The notes under the pieces were generated by a model that saw only the letters and a program-made list of their open reading frames with translations, was not told the origin of the DNA and ran no database searches. Shown here piece by piece: positions 26,136 through 34,756 of a stretch of DNA of 64,000 bases (positions are counted from its first letter, which is position 1; every line of letters begins with the position of its first letter). The DNA lies in contig CAZRFE010000006.1 of NCBI GenBank assembly GCA_964599565.1, positions 1 to 64,000 of the forward strand. Reading direction: 5' to 3'. A program made the position numbers and the translations under genes. This DNA is from JAJUFS01 sp964599565 (lineage in GTDB: Bacteria > Pseudomonadota > Gammaproteobacteria > Natronospirales > JAJUFS01).

Positions 26136-27476
26136 ATGAGCGACATGACTCCTCGCGAGATAGTGCAGGAACTCGACAAACACATCATCGGCCAGGCCGC
26201 CGCCAAGCGCGCCGTCGCCGTCGCACTCCGGAACCGCTGGCGCCGCATGCAGGTGGACGAGCCGCTGCGCGCCGAAATCACGCCGAAGAACATTCTCATG
26301 ATCGGCCCGACGGGTGTCGGCAAGACGGAAATCGCGCGGCGGCTCGCACGGCTTGCGCGCGCGCCGTTCATCAAGGTCGAAGCGACCAAGTTCACCGAGG
26401 TCGGCTATGTCGGCCGCGAAGTGGACTCCATCATCAAGGATCTCGCCGACTTCGCGGTGAAGATGGTGCGCGAGGAGGAAACGAAGAAGGTGCGTTACCG
26501 CGCGGAGGAACGCGCGGAAGAGCGCGTGCTCGACATTCTCCTGCCGCGTCCGCGCGGCGTCGGTTTCGCGAACGAACCGCGCGAATCCGAGGACGACCAT
26601 TCGACGACGCGGCAGAAGTTCCGCCAGAAGCTCCGCGACGGCGAACTCGACGACAAGGAAATCGAGGTCGACCTGCCGATGTTGCAGATGGGCGTGGAGA
26701 TCATGGCGCCGCCCGGCATGGAGGAAATGTCCTCGCAGCTGCAGAACCTGTTCCAGAACATCGGCGGCGGCAAGCGGCAGCGGCGCATGATGAAGGTGAA
26801 GGACGCAAGGCGGCTGCTCGCGGATGAAGAAGCGCAGAAGCTCGTCAACGAGGACGAGATACGCCAGAAGGCTCTGCACGCCGTCGAGCAGAACGGCATC
26901 GTGTTCATCGACGAGATCGACAAGGTCGCAAAGCGCGGCGAATACGCAGGCGCGGACGTGTCGCGCGAAGGCGTGCAGCGCGACCTTCTGCCGCTCGTCG
27001 AAGGCTCGACCGTCTCGACGCGTTACGGCATGGTGCGCACGGATCACATTCTTTTCATCGCGTCCGGTGCGTTCCATGTCGCGAAACCCTCCGACCTCAT
27101 TCCCGAGCTGCAGGGCCGCCTGCCGATCCGCGTGGAACTCGATTCGCTGAGCGCAGATGACTTCGTGCGCATTCTCACCGAGCCCGACGCGTCATTGACG
27201 AACCAGTACACCGCGCTGATGAAGACCGAAGGCGTCGATGTGACGTTCACCGACGATGGTGTGCATCGCATCGCGGAGGTTGCGTTCCAGGTGAACGAGC
27301 GCACCGAGAACATCGGTGCGCGTCGCTTGCACACGGTGATGGAACGCCTGATGGAAACCGTCTCGTACGAGGCGTCGGACAAGTCCGGGCAGTCGGTGAC
27401 GGTTGACCGGAAGTATGTGGATGAGCAGGTGGGCAAACTGGTCGCGGATGAAGATCTCTCCCGCTACATCCTTTGA
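26136..27476 (+). CDS. hslU: HslU (ClpY) AAA+ unfoldase subunit
   Basis: The 446-residue ATPase that unfolds substrates and feeds them to HslV. The Walker A motif is GPTGVGKTE near residue 56, Walker B is GIVFIDEID near 253, and the I domain with the pore-proximal region occupies about 110-240. The C-terminal DLSRYIL, the conserved end that inserts into HslV to activate it, is present. Confidence 0.97.
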   Translation: MSDMTPREIVQELDKHIIGQAAAKRAVAVALRNRWRRMQVDEPLRAEITPKNILMIGPTGVGKTEIARRLARLARAPFIKVEATKFTEVGYVGREVDSIIKDLADFAVKMVREEETKKVRYRAEERAEERVLDILLPRPRGVGFANEPRESEDDHSTTRQKFRQKLRDGELDDKEIEVDLPMLQMGVEIMAPPGMEEMSSQLQNLFQNIGGGKRQRRMMKVKDARRLLADEEAQKLVNEDEIRQKALHAVEQNGIVFIDEIDKVAKRGEYAGADVSREGVQRDLLPLVEGSTVSTRYGMVRTDHILFIASGAFHVAKPSDLIPELQGRLPIRVELDSLSADDFVRILTEPDASLTNQYTALMKTEGVDVTFTDDGVHRIAEVAFQVNERTENIGARRLHTVMERLMETVSYEASDKSGQSVTVDRKYVDEQVGKLVADEDLSRYIL

Positions 27477-27487
27477 GGGCGCATCTT

Positions 27488-27581
27488 TTGTCGCATGACT
27501 TTGTTGCGCTGGCTTGCTCGGCGGTCATTTACGACGGGTAAACTCCCGCCTCGCAAGCCACCGCGCCTCGTCCTGCGACAA
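27488..27581 (+). other. Nested 94-nt dyad between hslU and the DUF971 gene
   Basis: Arms from outside to inside: TTGTCGCA 27488-27495 with TGCGACAA 27574-27581; GCGC 27506-27509 with GCGC 27563-27566; TGGCTTGC 27510-27517 with GCAAGCCA 27553-27560; GGCGG 27520-27524 with CCGCC 27546-27550; TTTAC 27528-27532 with GTAAA 27538-27542. All arms are perfect. No T-run follows. It could be a structured leader, an RNA gene or a processing site. Confidence 0.55.
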
Positions 27582-27612
27582 GATCTGCGGCCCTCAACCG
27601 ACACGAACGCGC

Positions 27613-27987
27613 ATGAAAACAACAGCAACGCCAATGCAGATTCGTCTTCGCCGCCAGTCACGCCTGCTCGCGGTCACGTTCGATGACGGCGCGCACTACG
27701 AACTGCCGTTCGAGTACCTGCGCGTGTTCTCGCCGTCGGCGGAAGTGCGCGGCCACGGCGGGACGGTGGATGGCGTGCCGAAGATTCTTGTCATCGGCAA
27801 GGAAAAGGTAAATGTCACGCGCATCGAGCCGGTCGGAAACTACGCGGTGCGCCTGGTGTTCGACGACGGCCACGACTCCGGCATCTGGTCATGGCCGGTG
27901 CTGCGCGAGCTCGGGGAAAACGTCGAGGTTTACTGGCAGCGCTACCTTGAACGCCTGAAGAAGGCGGGCGTTGCGCGCGACGCCTGA
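27613..27987 (+). CDS. DUF971 family protein
   Basis: A 124-residue protein equivalent to the small N-terminal domain of gamma-butyrobetaine hydroxylase (DUF971). It contains LRVFSPSAEVRGHGG and VGNYAVRLVFDDGHDSGIWSWPVLRELG, the family core. Stand-alone DUF971 proteins often lie beside hslVU and ubiE in proteobacteria, and their role is not clear. No strong ribosome site is seen before 27613. The second ATG at 27634 is also possible. The leader contains the nested dyad. Confidence 0.85.
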   Translation: MKTTATPMQIRLRRQSRLLAVTFDDGAHYELPFEYLRVFSPSAEVRGHGGTVDGVPKILVIGKEKVNVTRIEPVGNYAVRLVFDDGHDSGIWSWPVLRELGENVEVYWQRYLERLKKAGVARDA

Positions 27988-28064
27988 GCATTGCGCCCGA
28001 TACCGCGCGCGATCCCCTGCCCATTATTGCTAGAATCGGCTCCCCCAACTGCCGAGGTTGACGC

Positions 28065-28829
28065 ATGCGTTCCGAGGATCGCAACGACCGCAGCACTGCC
28101 GATTTCGGTTTCCAGGACGTGCCGTTCACGGAGAAGGCGAGCCGCGTGCGCGGCGTGTTCGATTCCGTCGCGGACAAGTACGACTTGATGAACGACCTGA
28201 TGTCGGGCGGCATGCACCGGCTGTGGAAACGCTACACGCTCTCGCGCACGGCGCTTCGTCCCGGCATGCGCGCGCTCGATGTCGCCGGTGGCACCGGCGA
28301 TCTTGCCCGCGGCATGGCGAAGCAGGTCGGCCCCAAGGGCGAGGTCGTGCTGAGCGACATCAACGCCGCGATGCTCGCAAACGGACGCCGCCGGCTGATC
28401 GACGCCGGCGTGCTCGACAACGTGCGCTTCGTGCAGCTGGATGCGGAATCCGTGCCGTTCCCGGACGCACATTTCGATTGCGTGACTATCGGCTTCGGCC
28501 TGCGCAATGTCACCGACAAGGCAGCCGCGCTCGCGGAAATGCGCCGCGTGCTGAAACCTGGCGGCCGCCTGCTGGTGCTCGAATTCTCGAAGCCGACGCT
28601 GCCCGGGCTCGATACAGTGTACGACGCATATTCCTTCAAGGTCCTGCCGGTGATGGGCCGTGTCGTCGCGAACGATGCGGAAAGCTACCGCTATCTCGCT
28701 GAATCCATTCGCCGCTTTCCCGACCAGGAAACGCTGCGCGAGATGATGCTCGCAGCCGGTTTCGACCAGGTGAGCTACCACAATCTCACGGGCGGCATCG
28801 TCGCGCTGCACATCGGCCTGGTCTTCTGA
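28065..28829 (+). CDS. ubiE: UbiE C-methyltransferase of ubiquinone and menaquinone synthesis
   Basis: A 254-residue SAM-dependent methyltransferase that methylates the quinone ring. The SAM motif DVAGGTGDLARG is near residue 69. The two UbiE signature regions are YDLMNDLMSGGMHRLWK and NVTDKAAALAEMRRVLKPGGRLLVLEFS. It is followed by ubiJ after 3 bases and then ubiB, the standard gammaproteobacterial ubi cluster. A TAGAAT box at 28031-28036 may be its -10 element, but the -35 is weak. Confidence 0.97.
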   Translation: MRSEDRNDRSTADFGFQDVPFTEKASRVRGVFDSVADKYDLMNDLMSGGMHRLWKRYTLSRTALRPGMRALDVAGGTGDLARGMAKQVGPKGEVVLSDINAAMLANGRRRLIDAGVLDNVRFVQLDAESVPFPDAHFDCVTIGFGLRNVTDKAAALAEMRRVLKPGGRLLVLEFSKPTLPGLDTVYDAYSFKVLPVMGRVVANDAESYRYLAESIRRFPDQETLREMMLAAGFDQVSYHNLTGGIVALHIGLVF

Positions 28830-28832
28830 CGC

Positions 28833-29456
28833 ATGCGTCTGCCCGGCATGTTCACCGCCCTGCTGCAGATGACCTTCGACGCCGCCGTCAAGGACAACGC
28901 GGAAGCGCTCGCCTCCTGCCGGCGGCTTTCCGGCCGCACGATCGCGATGGAATTCAGCGAATTCGGTGCGACGCTGTACCTGCGCCCGCACAACGATGGC
29001 ATCGAGCTTTTCAATCACTGGCGCGGCGAACCCGATGTGACCATCCAGGGAACGATTCCCGCGCTGCTGTTCGCGAACCTGCGCCGCGAACCGGGCGCGC
29101 CTGCGGGCGTGCGCATCGCGGGCGATGCGGGCATCGGGCAGGAATTCCAGAAACTCGTGCGCGAGCTCGACATCGACTGGGAAGACCGGCTGGCCGGCTT
29201 CGTCGGCGGCATCGCCGCCCATCGCGTGGCGCGCACGCTGCGCGGCTTCGGGGACCTTGCGCGCCAGGGCGCGTGGCGCTTCGGCGACAACCTGCGCGAA
29301 TACCTGCAGGAAGAAACGCGCGATCTTCCGGTGCGCCGCGAAGTCGACGCGTTCAACGAGGCGGTGGACGTGCTGCGTACCGACATCGACCGGCTGGATG
29401 CGCGCGTGCAGCGGCTGTTCCGCCGCGCAAGCCAGAACGGCGTGGACATCACATGA
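28833..29456 (+). CDS. ubiJ: UbiJ, SCP2-domain ubiquinone accessory factor
   Basis: A 207-residue protein with an SCP2-like lipid-binding domain at about 10-110 (ISFNHW-type region LFNHWRGEPDVTIQGTIPALL). A C-terminal helical tail runs from about 150 to 205. UbiJ is a non-catalytic part of the soluble Ubi complex that holds polyprenyl intermediates. It sits between ubiE and ubiB, with UbiB beginning 10 bases after its stop. Confidence 0.93.
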   Translation: MRLPGMFTALLQMTFDAAVKDNAEALASCRRLSGRTIAMEFSEFGATLYLRPHNDGIELFNHWRGEPDVTIQGTIPALLFANLRREPGAPAGVRIAGDAGIGQEFQKLVRELDIDWEDRLAGFVGGIAAHRVARTLRGFGDLARQGAWRFGDNLREYLQEETRDLPVRREVDAFNEAVDVLRTDIDRLDARVQRLFRRASQNGVDIT

Positions 29457-29466
29457 GGGACGCATC

Positions 29467-31107
29467 GTGATCGGTCCCCGCCAGCTGCTGCGGCTGATGC
29501 ACATCAACTGGGTGCTCGCGCGCCGCGGTCTTGATGAAGTCATCTTCGCCACGCACCTGTTCCGCCCGGTGCGCTATCTCATCTGGTTCGCGCCGTGGAC
29601 ATGGTTCCGCAACCGCGACGTGCCGCGTGGCGTGCGCATCCGTCTTGCGCTCGAGGATCTCGGCCCGATCTTCATCAAGTTCGGCCAGATGCTCTCCACG
29701 CGCCGCGATCTCGTGCCGCACGACATCGCGGACGAGCTTGCACTGCTGCAGGATCGCGTGCCGCCATTCGACGGTACGAATGCCGTGCGCATCGTCGAGA
29801 AGGCGCTCGGCCAGCCGGTCGGCGAACTCTTCCGGCATTTCGATGCGACGCCGCTTGCATCCGCGTCCATCGCGCAGGTGCACGCCGCGGAATTCTTCGA
29901 CGGTCGCGAGGTCGTGGTGAAGGTGCTGCGGCCGGACATCGAGCGGATCATCCGCCGCGATCTCGAACTGATGTACCTCATCGCGGAACTTGCGCAGCGC
30001 TACTGGAAGGACAGCCGGCGGCTGCGTCCCGTCGATGTCGTCGAGGAATACGAGAAGACGATCGTCGACGAGCTCGATCTCATGCGCGAAGGCGCGAATG
30101 CCGCGCAGCTTCGGCGCAATTTCGCGGGTTCGACGCTGCTGTATGTGCCGGAGGTGCACTGGCCGTGCACGCGCCGCAACGTGCTGGTGATGGAACGCAT
30201 CGCGGGCATTCCGGTGAGCGATATCGCAGCGCTGCGCGCGGCCGGCACCGACATGAAACTGCTCGCCGAGCGCGGCGTGGACATCTTCTTCACGCAGGTG
30301 TTCCAGCACAATTTCTTTCACGCCGACATGCATCCCGGGAACATCTTCGTCGACGTGACGGACCCGCAGCTTCCAAAATACATCGCCGTGGACCTCGGCA
30401 TCGTCGGCACGCTCGATCCGCGCGACAAGCGTTACCTTGCGGAAAATTTCGTTGCGTTCTTCAACCGCGACTACCAGCGCGTCGCGGAACTGCATGTGGA
30501 ATCGGGCTGGGTGCCGAAAGGCACGCGCGTCAACGAGTTCGAAGCCGCGATCCGCACGGTGTGCGAACCGATCTTCCAGCGCCCGCTGAAGGACATCTCC
30601 TTCGGCCAGCTGCTGGTGCGCCTCTTCCAGACCGCGCGACGGTTCAACATGGAAGTGCAGCCGCAGCTCGTGCTGCTGCAGAAGACACTGCTGAACATCG
30701 AAGGTCTCGGCCGCGATCTTTATCCCGAGCTTGATCTGTGGAAGACGGCGAAGCCGCATCTCGAAGGCTGGATGCGCGAACAGCTCGGACCGCGGCATTA
30801 CTTCGCGGTGCTGAAGAAGGAATTCCCGGAGATCGCGGAAGCGCTGCGCGAACTGCCGCTGCTGCTGCACGAAACGCTGCTGCAGGCCGCGCGCGGCGAT
30901 CTCGAGATACGCCGCAACGCGGAAGGTTCGAATCTTCGCCGTGAAATGGCGTACACGCGCCGTGCCGCGGTGTTCCTGTCGACGGGCGCTGTGCTTGCCG
31001 TCAGCGGCGCGCTGTTCATCGGCACCGGCGTGTCGCCGTCATGGCTCGGTCCCGCGTTCATGGGCGGCGGATTCGCGGCACTGCTTGCCGCGTTCGTGCG
31101 CGACTGA
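29467..31107 (+). CDS. ubiB: UbiB, atypical kinase-like ubiquinone biosynthesis ATPase
   Basis: 546 residues, the usual UbiB length. The diagnostic KxGQ motif is present (FIKFGQ), as are the Ala-rich loop PLASASIAQVHAAEF in place of the Gly loop, the HADMHPGN catalytic loop and VDLG. Two C-terminal membrane helices (about 500-546) anchor it. A GTG start at 29467 is preferred. It follows GAGGG at good spacing and gives the family N-terminus MIGPRQLLRLMHINWVLARR. The stop codon is immediately followed by the stop of the convergent cyclase gene. Confidence 0.95.
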   Translation: MIGPRQLLRLMHINWVLARRGLDEVIFATHLFRPVRYLIWFAPWTWFRNRDVPRGVRIRLALEDLGPIFIKFGQMLSTRRDLVPHDIADELALLQDRVPPFDGTNAVRIVEKALGQPVGELFRHFDATPLASASIAQVHAAEFFDGREVVVKVLRPDIERIIRRDLELMYLIAELAQRYWKDSRRLRPVDVVEEYEKTIVDELDLMREGANAAQLRRNFAGSTLLYVPEVHWPCTRRNVLVMERIAGIPVSDIAALRAAGTDMKLLAERGVDIFFTQVFQHNFFHADMHPGNIFVDVTDPQLPKYIAVDLGIVGTLDPRDKRYLAENFVAFFNRDYQRVAELHVESGWVPKGTRVNEFEAAIRTVCEPIFQRPLKDISFGQLLVRLFQTARRFNMEVQPQLVLLQKTLLNIEGLGRDLYPELDLWKTAKPHLEGWMREQLGPRHYFAVLKKEFPEIAEALRELPLLLHETLLQAARGDLEIRRNAEGSNLRREMAYTRRAAVFLSTGAVLAVSGALFIGTGVSPSWLGPAFMGGGFAALLAAFVRD

Positions 31108-32166
31108 TCAGGCAGACGCCGGCGCTGTCGCGTCAGGCGCGCGCTTGCCTTTCTTGTCCGCGTACATCGCCGCATCCGCAGCGCCGATCAGTTCTTCCAC
31201 TTCCATGCCGTGATGCGGGAAATCCGCAACACCGATGCTCACGTCAAGCTGGATTCTCTGCCTTCCTTCCATCAGCTGCGCGCCGCGCAGCCGCTTCCGG
31301 ATGCGCGCGATGACTTCCGTCGCGCGCTGGTGACTGGTTTCCGCAAGCATCATGATGAATTCATCGCCGCCGAAACGTGCAACGGCATCGGTGGCGCGGA
31401 CGTTCTCGCGCAGGATGCCGGCCACAAGGCGCAACGCGCGGTTTCCCGTTTCGTGCCCGTGCACGTCGTTCAGCCGCTTGAGATTGTCGACGTCGATCAT
31501 GGCGATCGAATAGGCGCGTGCATGGCGCACGGCCTGCGCGTGTTCGCGGCGCAGGATGCTCATGAAGCCGCGCATGTTGAGAACGCCGGTCAGATCGTCC
31601 GATCCGGCGAGCGCGTGAATGCGTTCGTTCGCACGATGCACGTCGCTCGCGAGCATGGTGGTGAGATATGCAACGAGCAGGAACGGCGCAAGCTCCGCCA
31701 TCAGCCGGCCGACGTAGCCGAGACTGAAGACATCGTGCCCCGCGTGGTTGCCGAGCAGGATGTAGCACGCGGCGATCAGTGCGACTTCAAGCAGCGTGAT
31801 GAGGCGGTTGAGCGTGAGTGCGGATGCAATGATGACGAGCAGGTAAAGGTTCAGCAGCACGCTCTCGGTGCGCCCGGTATGCCAGACGACGATGGTGATG
31901 AACCCGATCATCACCCAGGTTTCGAGCGCGAGTTTCCAGCGTGCTTCCCGGCGGAAGAAGTTCGCATAGTGGAAGACGAGCACGAAGACGCTGTATGCGA
32001 CCATCGCGAGCACGAGCGCTTCGCGTCCGGTGACGAGCGTCTCCGGCACGACGAGATACAGCAGTACGAGGATGAGTATCAGCCATTCGATTTCCGCGAG
32101 GCTGCGCGCGAAACCGCGCAGCTGGTCGCGCAATGGATCGTCGCTGTCTTCGAAATGCGCCGCCAT
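31108..32166 (-). CDS. Membrane-bound diguanylate cyclase (GGDEF)
   Basis: A 352-residue protein with six membrane helices at about 28-180, then a GGDEF domain. The active site RFGGDEF is intact, and an RATD inhibitory I-site lies exactly five residues before it. The protein should therefore make c-di-GMP and be product-inhibited. The DDLTGVLNMRGF and SIAMIDVDNLKRLND stretches are normal. The ATG at 32166 has a GGGGGA site. Its stop codon directly abuts the ubiB stop on the other strand. Confidence 0.92.
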   Translation of the reverse strand: MAAHFEDSDDPLRDQLRGFARSLAEIEWLILILVLLYLVVPETLVTGREALVLAMVAYSVFVLVFHYANFFRREARWKLALETWVMIGFITIVVWHTGRTESVLLNLYLLVIIASALTLNRLITLLEVALIAACYILLGNHAGHDVFSLGYVGRLMAELAPFLLVAYLTTMLASDVHRANERIHALAGSDDLTGVLNMRGFMSILRREHAQAVRHARAYSIAMIDVDNLKRLNDVHGHETGNRALRLVAGILRENVRATDAVARFGGDEFIMMLAETSHQRATEVIARIRKRLRGAQLMEGRQRIQLDVSIGVADFPHHGMEVEELIGAADAAMYADKKGKRAPDATAPASA

Positions 32167-32209
32167 TCGTTCCCCCCGTTGAATGGACCGGTTGTCCTGT
32201 GTGGATCCG

Positions 32210-32773
32210 TCAGCCCGTTCGCTGCAGTCCCGCCTCGACTTTCGCGCGCCGCTCGACGCCCGCCAGCACATCGAGCAACTTTAACGCGAAATCCATGGCC
32301 GTACCGGGCCCGCGCGAGGTGATCACGCGGCCATCCTGCACCACCGCCGCCGTGGAGTAGCGCATGCCCGGCGCGGGATTGCGGTCCAGGTAGCCCGGAT
32401 AGCTCGTTGCTTCCCGGCCATCGAGAAGTCCGGCGGCGGCAAGGACCGACGGCGCCGCGCAGATCGCGGTGGTGTACTTGCCCGCGTCCGCCATGCCGCG
32501 CAGCAGCGCGATGATGCGCGGGTCCGCCGCGAGACGTTCGGCGCCGCCCGCACCGCCCGGCAGCACGACCATGTCGTAATCGCGCTGAAGCGCGGTCTCG
32601 AGATCCATGTCCGGTTCGAGCTTCACGCCGCGCGATGCACGCACGATGCCGCCGGAAAGTCCGGCCACGACCACGTCGATCTCGCCGCGGCGAAGCACAT
32701 CGATGATGGTGACGGCCTCGATTTCCTCGCAGCCGTCCGCAAGCGGGACAAGAACGCTGGCCGTTTCCGTCAT
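32210..32773 (-). CDS. DJ-1/PfpI family protein, YajL-like
   Basis: A 187-residue protein of the DJ-1 superfamily. The nucleophile elbow AICAAP places the conserved Cys near residue 105, and the partner Glu is in GCEEIEA near 15-18. This is the pattern of YajL and human DJ-1, linked to oxidative stress and proposed deglycase or chaperone activity. The family is too uncertain for a firm reaction. It lies 15 bases after the deacetylase gene and may be the end of the gpmI transcript. Confidence 0.9.
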   Translation of the reverse strand: MTETASVLVPLADGCEEIEAVTIIDVLRRGEIDVVVAGLSGGIVRASRGVKLEPDMDLETALQRDYDMVVLPGGAGGAERLAADPRIIALLRGMADAGKYTTAICAAPSVLAAAGLLDGREATSYPGYLDRNPAPGMRYSTAAVVQDGRVITSRGPGTAMDFALKLLDVLAGVERRAKVEAGLQRTG

Positions 32774-32788
32774 GCGATATCTCCTTCG

Positions 32789-33550
32789 TCAGTGCAACGC
32801 GTGTTCGTCGCCGTGCGCGGCGGGAACATCGAGCAGCGCTTCGACCGGTACGAGTTCGACGCCGAATTCCTCGCGCAGCTTCGGCAGCACACGTGCAAGG
32901 AATTCCATGGTCGCGGGATACGGATGCCCGATGCCGATGGCCGCACCCTTGTCGCGCGCCTCCGTGACAAGACGGCGAAACGACGCATCGATGGCGCCGG
33001 ATTCCTGCACGTTGTCCAGGAACACATCGCGGCGTGCCGCGCGTATGCCCTGCTCGCGCGCCATCGCGAGTGCGACGGAACCGGCATGCGTGTAGCTGTC
33101 GATGAAGAAGAGATCGCCACGCTCGGCCAGTCCGTTCATCAGCCAGGTCATGTGGCCGGGGTGGCGCGTGAGCAGGCTGCCCATGTGGTTGTTCACGCCG
33201 CGCACATGCGGAATGGCGGCGAGGTCGTCGTTGAGGATGCTGCGGAATTCGTGCTCCGTCGTTTCCAGCGTGATCGCACCGGGGCCGAGCGCCTTGCCGT
33301 TCTGCGACTGCAGCGGCAGATGCAGCAGCACTTCCTTGCCGCTCGCGTGCGCAAGCTCGGCGAGTTCCGCCGCGAACGGTGTGTGCGGCAGGAACGCGCA
33401 CGCCACGGCACCGGGCAGCGCGACCGCCGCGTGACCTTCTTCGTACCGGTCACCGATGTCATCGATGATGATCGCGATGCGCGGCAACGGCGCCGCCGTC
33501 ACGATCGCCGGCAACAGCGACAGCGCGATGAATGCCGCGACGCGCTTCAT
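32789..33550 (-). CDS. Divergent polysaccharide deacetylase family protein (YibQ-like)
   Basis: A 253-residue exported protein with a signal peptide ending VTAAP. The divergent polysaccharide deacetylase core is visible: IAIIIDDIGD, LHLPLQSQNG, GVNNHMGS, FFIDSYTHAGS and IGIGHPYPAT. These regions provide the metal-site Asp and His residues of the NodB-like fold. The substrate is unknown, and a role in cell-wall turnover is inferred from its constant place after envC and the S41 protease. It overlaps the S41 gene by 4 bases. Confidence 0.9.
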   Translation of the reverse strand: MKRVAAFIALSLLPAIVTAAPLPRIAIIIDDIGDRYEEGHAAVALPGAVACAFLPHTPFAAELAELAHASGKEVLLHLPLQSQNGKALGPGAITLETTEHEFRSILNDDLAAIPHVRGVNNHMGSLLTRHPGHMTWLMNGLAERGDLFFIDSYTHAGSVALAMAREQGIRAARRDVFLDNVQESGAIDASFRRLVTEARDKGAAIGIGHPYPATMEFLARVLPKLREEFGVELVPVEALLDVPAAHGDEHALH

Positions 33551-34731
33551 TGCCGTGTCCGTCCTTGCCGCGTATCCGCGGCAAGCAGGTCGACTGCGCG
33601 TCGCACGAGCGCATCCGCCGCCGGGTCATCCGGCATGACGTCATCCGCTTCGCGTGCCTCGATGTCCGGAACGATGCCGGCGTCATGGATGATGCGGCCC
33701 GACGGTGTCGTGTAGTACGCGGTTGTGAGCTTCAGTGCGCCGCCGCCTTCGAGCGGAATCAGCGACTGCACGGCGCCCTTGCCGAACGTCGTCGTGCCGA
33801 GCAGCCGGCCGCGCTCGCGATCCTGCAGCGCGCCGGCGAGAATTTCCGCAGCGGATGCGGTGCCATGGTTGACGAGTACGACGATGGGCAGCGGCGCTGC
33901 GATATCGCCCGGGCGCGCGGCGTATTCGAAGGTCTGGCCGCGACCGCGGCCGAGCGTCGATACGATCAGCCCGTCGTCGAGAAACGCATCGGCGATTTCC
34001 ACCGCGCCATCCACGATGCCGCCTGCGTTGTTGCGCAGATCGAGGATCAGTCCCGACGCGCCGTTGCGCCGGATGTCGAGCTCGTCGAGCAGGCGCGCAA
34101 GATCGCGCGCAGAGGTGTCGCTGAACTGCGCGATGCGCACGTAGCGCACGCCATCGCGCAGCTTCTTGCCGCTCACGCTTGGAATGCTGATCAGTTCGCG
34201 CACGAGCGTGACCTCGAACGGCGTACCCGCACCGCGCTGGACGACCAGGTCCACCGCCGCGCCGATCTCGCCGTGAAGCAGTTCATCGAGCATGGCAGGA
34301 TCGGCGCCATCCAGCGTCACGCCGGCGACCTGCAGCAGGAGATCGCCGGAGCGAAGCCCCGCGCGGTCGGCCGGTCCGCCGTCGATGGGTGCGACGATCT
34401 CGTAGCCGCCTTGCGCGCGCACGACCTCCACGCCGATGCCTTCGTAACGCCCCATCGCATCGATGCGCGCCTGCTCGTATTCCCCGGGATCGAGGTAGAC
34501 CGAGTACGGATCGAGACCGGCTGCCATGCCGCGGATCGCTTCGTCGATCAGCGTCGCATCGTCGACGGGCTCGGCGTACTGCCGGCGTATCGTCTCCAGC
34601 GCCTCGACGAAGCGGCGCGCGTCCTCCCACGGCAGCGCGTCTTCCGCGCCGGCTGCCGCACTCGCGGTTGCGGGCGCCGCGAGCAGGATGCACAGGGTCA
34701 GGGAGAGGATTCGGGTCATTGGCATGGACAT
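33547..34731 (-). CDS. C-terminal processing protease, S41 family (CtpA-like)
   Basis: A 394-residue periplasmic serine protease with a signal peptide ending ATASAAA. A PDZ domain follows (about 95-180, GIGVEVV..PADRAGLRSGDLLLQVAG). In the S41 core the Ser is in GTASAAEI and the Lys in FGKGAVQS, the Ser-Lys dyad. Three in-frame ATGs lie at 34731, 34725 and 34719, none with a good ribosome site. An AT-only palindrome lies 2 bases upstream of the first. The order envC-ctpA-yibQ suggests coordinated peptidoglycan remodelling. Confidence 0.92.
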   Translation of the reverse strand: MSMPMTRILSLTLCILLAAPATASAAAGAEDALPWEDARRFVEALETIRRQYAEPVDDATLIDEAIRGMAAGLDPYSVYLDPGEYEQARIDAMGRYEGIGVEVVRAQGGYEIVAPIDGGPADRAGLRSGDLLLQVAGVTLDGADPAMLDELLHGEIGAAVDLVVQRGAGTPFEVTLVRELISIPSVSGKKLRDGVRYVRIAQFSDTSARDLARLLDELDIRRNGASGLILDLRNNAGGIVDGAVEIADAFLDDGLIVSTLGRGRGQTFEYAARPGDIAAPLPIVVLVNHGTASAAEILAGALQDRERGRLLGTTTFGKGAVQSLIPLEGGGALKLTTAYYTTPSGRIIHDAGIVPDIEAREADDVMPDDPAADALVRRAVDLLAADTRQGRTRQ

Positions 34732-34733
34732 TA

Positions 34734-34745
34734 CTTATATATAAG
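34734..34745. promoter_or_regulatory. AT-only palindrome CTTATATATAAG before the S41 gene
   Basis: A perfect 12-bp palindrome in otherwise GC-rich DNA, 2 bases from the first possible S41 start and after the envC stop. A similar palindrome precedes glyQ. It may act as an AT-rich translation enhancer or a -10 element. Confidence 0.35.
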
Positions 34746-34756
34746 AGTGAGCTGCA

